From positions 1 through 27,042 of the forward strand of contig JAGXHC010000156.1 in assembly GCA_024636405.1 (NCBI GenBank): a stretch of DNA of 27,042 nt, in the 5' to 3' direction. Shown here piece after piece: positions 22,588-27,042 of the stretch. Source of the stretch: Sulfitobacter sp. GTDB lineage: Bacteria; Pseudomonadota; Alphaproteobacteria; Rhodobacterales; Rhodobacteraceae. The position numbers and the translations under genes were made by a program. How positions within the stretch are numbered: the stretch's first letter is position 1; every line of letters begins with the position of its first letter. The notes beneath the pieces are model-generated. The model made no database searches. It had not been told where the DNA came from and saw only the letters and a list, made by a program, of their open reading frames with translations.

Positions 22588-23586
22588 ATGAATTTGCTGG
22601 ACGGCCTGCGGGGCCGCGCCGCTGCGCACCCCGCGCATATCGTCCTAAGCGAAGGCCATGATCCTCGGATCGTGGCTGGCGCGCTGGCTGCTCTTGATGC
22701 GGGCATGGGGCCGTTTACCCTTGTCGGAGACGCCGAAAAAATACTTGCGCAGCTCACACTGGCAGGTGCCGAAAACCGAACGGGTATCTTTGTCGAAGAT
22801 CCGCGTACGTCTCCTTTGACACCCGAATTTGCCCAGACCTATCTGGAGCTGCGCAAGCACAAGAGAATAAGCAAGGATGTCGCGGGAGTTCAGGCGCAGA
22901 ACCCCCTTGTTTTCGCCGCCATGATGGTGCGCAATGGCTATGCTGCGGGCACCATAGGCGGCGCGGTCTCCACCACGTCAGAGACGCTGCGCGCGGCGGT
23001 TCAGATCATTGGCAATGCGCCGGGCACATTGCTGGTCTCCAGCTTTTTCCTGATGGTTCTGCCGGACGATCACCCCTCGGGGCGCTCGGCCATGATCTTT
23101 TCCGATTGCGGGCTGGTAATTGAACCCAATGCGAAAGAACTTGCCGCGATTGCAGCCGCCTCCGCGACCTCGTTCAATCTGCTTTTGGGCGAGACACCTA
23201 AAATCGCTTTGTTGTCCTTTTCCACTCTTGGCAGCGCTCGCCATCCCACCGTAAAAAAGGTTTCTGACGCGCTTACAATCCTGCGCGAGCAACATCCGTC
23301 ACTTGCTGCGGACGGTGAATTGCAATTCGATGCCGCGTTTGAGCCATATGTCGCGGCAATCAAGGCGCCGGGATCTGCCGTTGCGGGGCAGGCCAACATC
23401 TTTGTCTTTCCCAACCTCGATGCCGGCAATATCGGCTATAAGATCGCACAGCGCATTGGCGGCGCGCGGGCAATTGGCCCTGTGCTTCAGGGACTTGCCA
23501 AGCCCGCCAATGACCTATCCCGTGGGTGTTCCGCGCAGGACGTTACAGATATGATCGCCGTGACCACCCTTCAGACTGCGATTTGA
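22588..23586 (+). CDS. pta: Phosphate acetyltransferase Pta (short form)
   Basis: The 332-residue product is the single-domain phosphotransacetylase, without the long N-terminal regulatory domains of E. coli Pta. It converts the acetyl phosphate made by Xsc to acetyl-CoA. Recognisable segments are IVLSEGHDPRIVAGA at the N-terminus, the central GNAPGTLLVSSFFLMVLP, and ANIFVFPNLDAGNIGYKIAQR with the conserved Asn/Asp/Asn of the active-site cleft, then IGPVLQGLAKPANDLSRGC. ATG 22588 (MNLLDGLRGRAA) is chosen; the frame is open 26 codons upstream but overlaps xsc with no coding character. The 18-bp gap to soeA suggests one transcript. Confidence 0.94.
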   Translation: MNLLDGLRGRAAAHPAHIVLSEGHDPRIVAGALAALDAGMGPFTLVGDAEKILAQLTLAGAENRTGIFVEDPRTSPLTPEFAQTYLELRKHKRISKDVAGVQAQNPLVFAAMMVRNGYAAGTIGGAVSTTSETLRAAVQIIGNAPGTLLVSSFFLMVLPDDHPSGRSAMIFSDCGLVIEPNAKELAAIAAASATSFNLLLGETPKIALLSFSTLGSARHPTVKKVSDALTILREQHPSLAADGELQFDAAFEPYVAAIKAPGSAVAGQANIFVFPNLDAGNIGYKIAQRIGGARAIGPVLQGLAKPANDLSRGCSAQDVTDMIAVTTLQTAI

Positions 23587-23604
23587 CGCACAGGCAGGAC
23601 ACTT

Positions 23605-26421
23605 ATGACACACCAGCAACCCCGGATCGACCTCAGTCCCCACGTCTCCGACGAGGTGCGCAAGACGACCTGCTACATGTGCGCCTGCCGCTGCGGCATC
23701 GACGTGCACCTAAAGGACGGCAAGGTCGCTTATATTGAAGGCAACCGTGACCACCCGGTCAACAAGGGTGTGCTTTGTGCCAAGGGGTCGGCCGGCATCA
23801 TGCAACACAATGCCCCTGCCCGCCTGCGCGCGCCACTCAAGCGCGTGGGCCCCCGTGGTTCGGGCGAGCTCAAGGAAATTACCTGGGACGAGGCGCTGCA
23901 GATCGCGACTGGCTGGCTTGCCCCGATCCGACAGGAGAACCCCGAAAAGCTGGCGTTTTTTACCGGGCGCGACCAGTCGCAGTCCTTTACCAGCTTCTGG
24001 GCGCAGAATTTCGGCACCCCGAACTACGCTGCGCATGGTGGGTTTTGTTCGGTCAACATGGCGGCGGCGGGCATCTATACGATGGGCGGTGCATTCTGGG
24101 AGTTCGGCCAGCCGGACTGGGACCATACAAAACTTTTCATGCTGTTCGGCGTGGCCGAGGATCACGACAGCAATCCGATCAAGATGGGGATCAGCAAGAT
24201 CAAGGCACGCGGCGCGCGGATGATCGGAGTGAACCCAATTCGCACCGGATACAACGCTGTGGCGGATGATTGGGTGGGGATTACGCCCGGCACCGACGGG
24301 CTGTTCATCCTGTCCATGATCCACTGCCTGATGAAGGCCGGGCGTATCGATCTTGACTATCTGGCGCGCTACACTGACGCGCCGGTGTTGGTGAATGGCG
24401 ACGAAAAGTCGCCGGAATATGGCCTGTTCCTGCGCGACGAGGACGGCAAAGAACAGGTGATCGACCGCATCACAGGAAAGCTGGCCCCCTTTGACAGACT
24501 CGGCGTCCGCCCGGATCTGTCCGCCACGCACCGCGCCAAAGGCGTGACGCATCGGCCCGTGTTTCACCAGATGGCCGACAAATACCTGAGCGAAGAGCAC
24601 GCACCCGAAGCAGTTGCCGAACGTTGCGGCATTCCCGCCCCCCGCATCCGCGCCATCGCCGCTGAACTCGCGCGGGTCGCATTTGACGAGGCTTTTGAGC
24701 TTGACCATGAATGGACTGACTTCCGTGGTGAGGTCCATAAAACCATGACCGGGCGTCCGGTATCCTTTCACGCCATGCGAGGCATTTCGGCCCACGCCAA
24801 CGGCTTTCAGACGTGCCGCGCGCTGCACGTGTTGCAGATCATTCTCGGCACCGTCGAGGTGCCCGGCGGCTTCCGCTTCAAGCCGCCGTACCCCAAACCC
24901 GCCACGGCACACCCAAAACCCCATGTTGGTGTGAATCCAGGCACACCGCTGAACGGTCCGCATCTTGGCTTTGTTCACGGACCCGATGATCTGGCGTTGA
25001 AACCTGACGGTAGCCCCGCACGCATCGACAAAGCATTTACCTGGGAAAACCCGATGAGCGCGCATGGCCTGATGCATATGGTGATCTCCAATGCCCACGC
25101 CGGTGATCCCTACAAAATTGACACGCTTTTCATGTACATGGCAAATATGTCGTGGAATTCGTCGATGAACACCGGTGGCGTGATGGAGATGCTGACGGAT
25201 AAAGATGAAACCGGCGCTTACGTGATCCCGCACATCATCTACTCCGATGCCTATAGCTCGGAAATGGTGGCCTATGCCGATCTGATCCTGCCGGACACGA
25301 CCTACCTTGAACGCCACGATTGCATCTCCCTTCTGGACCGCCCGATCTGCGAGGCGGACGCGGCGGCGGACGCGATCCGCTGGCCCGTGGTCAAACCCGA
25401 CAGGGACGTGCGCGGGTTTCAATCCGCGCTTTGTGATCTTGGTGCGAAACTTGGCTTGCCTGGTTTTATCAACGACGATGGCAGCCAGAAGTATGCCGAC
25501 TACGGCGACTATATCGTCAACCATCAGCGCCGCCCCGGCATTGGACCACTGGCCGGCTTTCGCGGACCAGAAGGCAACAAAACCGGACGCGGTGAGGTCA
25601 ACCCGAACCAGTTGGAGCGCTACATTGAAAATGGCGGGTTTTTTGTCGAACACATCCCGGCAGGTGCGAACTACTACAAGCCGTGGAATGCCGCTTATCA
25701 GGACTGGGCCGTCAAGATTGGCCTGTACGATACCCCGCAGCCCTATCTCTTTTCGCTCTACATCGAGCCGTTGCGCCGCTTCCAACTGGCCGCCGAAGGT
25801 CATGGCGACCGTCAGCCCCCCGACCACCTGCGCCAGCGGATCAAGGATACAATGTCCCCGTTGCCGATTTGGTACGACACCGATCCACAGCCAGATGCAA
25901 GCTTTTCAATCCATGCTTTGACCCAACGGCCGATGGCGATGTATCACTCTTGGGGGTCGCAGAACGCCTGGCTGCGGCAGCTGCACGGCCATAACCCGCT
26001 GTATCTCCCTACAAAGCTCATGCGCGCCAATGACCTCAAAGACGGCGATTGGGCGCGTGTCACATCTGCGCATGGCGAAATCACAGTGCCGGTCATGGAG
26101 ATGGCCGCGTTGAACGAAAATACCGTCTGGACCTGGAATGCCATTGGCAAACGCAAGGGCGCATGGGCGCTCGACAATGATGCGCCCGAAGCGACCAAAG
26201 GCTTCTTGTTAAACCACCTCATCCACGAATTGCTGCCCCCAAAGGGTGACGGGTTGCGTTGGGCCAACTCTGACCCGATCACCGGACAGGCCGCATGGTT
26301 TGACCTCAAAGTCCGCATTGAGAAAACCAGTGCGCCCACGGAATCGAAACCGGTTCTTCCCGCCGTCGCATCCCCCGTCGGCAAGGGCCCGGAAAATCTG
26401 GCATGGAAGGTCGGAGAATGA
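23605..26421 (+). CDS. soeA: Molybdopterin oxidoreductase, SoeA-type sulfite dehydrogenase catalytic subunit
   Basis: The 938-residue product belongs to the DMSO-reductase superfamily, in the PsrA/PhsA/SoeA branch. A [4Fe-4S] ligand set is visible as C23, C26, C30 and C58 (CYMCACRC ... LCAKG). C148 in HGGFCSVN is the probable molybdenum ligand. There is no Tat signal, fitting the cytoplasmic SoeABC enzyme that oxidises sulfite to sulfate and sends electrons to the membrane quinone pool. The neighbours support this: xsc releases sulfite immediately upstream, and a ferredoxin-like soeB follows. The start has AGGA five bases upstream. Thiosulfate or polysulfide reductase would be alternatives on sequence alone but do not fit the operon. 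Confidence 0.9.
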   Translation: MTHQQPRIDLSPHVSDEVRKTTCYMCACRCGIDVHLKDGKVAYIEGNRDHPVNKGVLCAKGSAGIMQHNAPARLRAPLKRVGPRGSGELKEITWDEALQIATGWLAPIRQENPEKLAFFTGRDQSQSFTSFWAQNFGTPNYAAHGGFCSVNMAAAGIYTMGGAFWEFGQPDWDHTKLFMLFGVAEDHDSNPIKMGISKIKARGARMIGVNPIRTGYNAVADDWVGITPGTDGLFILSMIHCLMKAGRIDLDYLARYTDAPVLVNGDEKSPEYGLFLRDEDGKEQVIDRITGKLAPFDRLGVRPDLSATHRAKGVTHRPVFHQMADKYLSEEHAPEAVAERCGIPAPRIRAIAAELARVAFDEAFELDHEWTDFRGEVHKTMTGRPVSFHAMRGISAHANGFQTCRALHVLQIILGTVEVPGGFRFKPPYPKPATAHPKPHVGVNPGTPLNGPHLGFVHGPDDLALKPDGSPARIDKAFTWENPMSAHGLMHMVISNAHAGDPYKIDTLFMYMANMSWNSSMNTGGVMEMLTDKDETGAYVIPHIIYSDAYSSEMVAYADLILPDTTYLERHDCISLLDRPICEADAAADAIRWPVVKPDRDVRGFQSALCDLGAKLGLPGFINDDGSQKYADYGDYIVNHQRRPGIGPLAGFRGPEGNKTGRGEVNPNQLERYIENGGFFVEHIPAGANYYKPWNAAYQDWAVKIGLYDTPQPYLFSLYIEPLRRFQLAAEGHGDRQPPDHLRQRIKDTMSPLPIWYDTDPQPDASFSIHALTQRPMAMYHSWGSQNAWLRQLHGHNPLYLPTKLMRANDLKDGDWARVTSAHGEITVPVMEMAALNENTVWTWNAIGKRKGAWALDNDAPEATKGFLLNHLIHELLPPKGDGLRWANSDPITGQAAWFDLKVRIEKTSAPTESKPVLPAVASPVGKGPENLAWKVGE

Positions 26422-26427
26422 TCCTGC

Positions 26428-26471
26428 TTCTTTCGGCTTCAAATATCTCGGGGTCCGGGGCAGCGCCCCGG
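26428..26471 (+). repeat. Dispersed intergenic repeat with hairpin, copy 2
   Basis: The 26-bp block at 26428-26453 matches copy 1 (4111-4136) at 25 positions; the difference is T26438 versus C4121. The stem here is CCGGGGC (26455-26461) and GCCCCGG (26465-26471) around the same AGC loop. It fills most of the 76-bp gap between soeA and soeB, starting seven bases after the soeA stop, and is oriented with transcription, whereas copy 1 is oriented against it. Confidence 0.75.
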
Positions 26472-26497
26472 TCCGCCACTGCGAAGGATCGCCACCC

Positions 26498-26990
26498 ATG
26501 ACGCAACTTCCTGCCAGCACCGCGAAAAAGCTTGGACTTGTGATAGATCTAGATACCTGCGTCGGATGCCACGCCTGCGTGATTTCATGCAAAGGCTGGA
26601 ACACGGAAAACTACGGTGCGCCGCTGAGTGATCAGGACGCCTACGGGGCCAATCCTTCCGGCACATTCCTCAATCGCGTTCACAGCTACGAGGTCCAGCC
26701 AGCCGAAGGCGCAGCACAGCTTATCCATTTTCCCAAATCCTGCCTTCATTGCGATGACGCGCCCTGCGTCACCGTCTGCCCCACAGGGGCCAGCTACAAG
26801 CGCAGCGAAGACGGGATCGTACTGGTCAACGAAGCCGACTGTATCGGATGCGGCCTTTGTGCGTGGGCGTGCCCTTACGGAGCACGCGAGATGGACGTGG
26901 CCGCGGGCGTGATGAAGAAATGCACGCTTTGCGTTGACCGTATCTACAATGAAAACCTGCCGGAGGTGGACCGCGTGCCCGCCTGTGTGC
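26498..26990 (+). CDS. soeB: SoeB-type four-cluster ferredoxin subunit of sulfite dehydrogenase (3' truncated at contig end)
   Basis: From ATG 26498 (GAAGGA upstream) 164 genuine codons are visible. The frame holds four cysteine groups typical of the electron-transfer subunits of DMSO-reductase-family enzymes: CVGCHACVISC, CLHCDDAPCVTVCP, CIGCGLCAWACP and KKCTLCVDRI. It carries electrons from SoeA to the membrane anchor SoeC. The N-terminus has no Tat signal, in keeping with a cytoplasmic complex. The genomic sequence ends at about 26990 after DRVPACV; the next codons (PVSYTHLRAHET) are translated sequencing adapter, not protein. A complete SoeB would be about 70-90 residues longer, with soeC expected after it. 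Confidence 0.9.
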
Positions 26991-27042
26991 CTGTCTCTTA
27001 TACACATCTCCGAGCCCACGAGACGCTCATGAATCTCGTATG
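26991..27042 (+). other. Illumina Nextera adapter contamination at contig end
   Basis: CTGTCTCTTATACACATCT (26991-27009) is the Tn5 mosaic end used in Nextera libraries. CCGAGCCCACGAGAC (27010-27024) is the read 2 adapter, GCTCATGA (27025-27032) has the form of an i7 index, and ATCTCGTATG (27033-27042) begins the P7 flow-cell sequence. The order and spacing are exactly those of adapter read-through. These bases are not part of the organism. Confidence 0.98.

Noticed and set aside
23710..25827. 705-residue minus-strand open frame
   Set aside because: It is antisense to soeA, which has complete family motifs; the antisense product has none.
26585..27019. 144-residue minus-strand reading frame beginning MGSEMCIRDR
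   Set aside because: Its start is translated Nextera adapter and the remainder is antisense to the clear ferredoxin gene soeB.

Overview
The window is a fragment of a high-GC alphaproteobacterial chromosome, most likely a marine member of the Roseobacter group (Rhodobacterales). This rests on the imuA-imuB-dnaE2 mutasome with an alphaproteobacterial LexA box (GTTC-N7-GTTC), a TauABC/Tpa/TauR/Xsc/Pta taurine route followed by a SoeAB-type sulfite dehydrogenase, and a SelD fused to an NADH-dehydrogenase-like flavoprotein. No rRNA, tRNA, CRISPR array, insertion sequence or phage gene was seen. The last 52 bases (26991-27042) are Illumina Nextera adapter, not genome, so the right edge is a contig end.

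Layout. 1-678: 3' part of an M20-family amidohydrolase. 892-4099: selenium genes, selU/mnmH (+) and a fused selD (-), whose 3' ends overlap by 8 bp. 4224-9809 (-): SOS mutagenesis operon imuA-imuB-dnaE2 with its LexA box at 9824-9838. 10240-12468 (+): DEAD-box RNA helicase with a DbpA-like RNA-binding domain and a long Lys/Pro tail. 12543-15767 (-): taurine ABC transporter tauA-tauB-tauC. 16175-17572 (+): taurine:pyruvate aminotransferase tpa, divergent from tauA. 17768-19022: three small genes unrelated to taurine (a glycine-zipper lipoprotein, a small membrane protein with a frameshifted coiled-coil tail, and an orphan BrnA-like repressor). 19223-26990 (+): tauR, xsc, pta, soeA and the start of soeB.

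How the genes work together. TauABC imports taurine. Tpa transaminates it with pyruvate to sulfoacetaldehyde and alanine. Xsc cleaves sulfoacetaldehyde with phosphate to acetyl phosphate and sulfite. Pta makes acetyl-CoA. SoeAB(C) oxidises the toxic sulfite to sulfate and passes electrons to the quinone pool. TauR, a MocR-type PLP-dependent activator, probably controls the set; related direct repeats lie upstream of tpa, tauR and xsc. SelD makes selenophosphate, which SelU uses to convert 2-thiouridine to 2-selenouridine in tRNA.

Beyond standard annotation, the main observations are a two-copy dispersed repeat whose hairpin arms differ by compensatory changes, a 21-bp tandem repeat whose silent substitutions reveal a third-frame coiled coil cut off by a frameshift, a three-half-site operator beside the orphan BrnA-like gene, and the adapter contamination.
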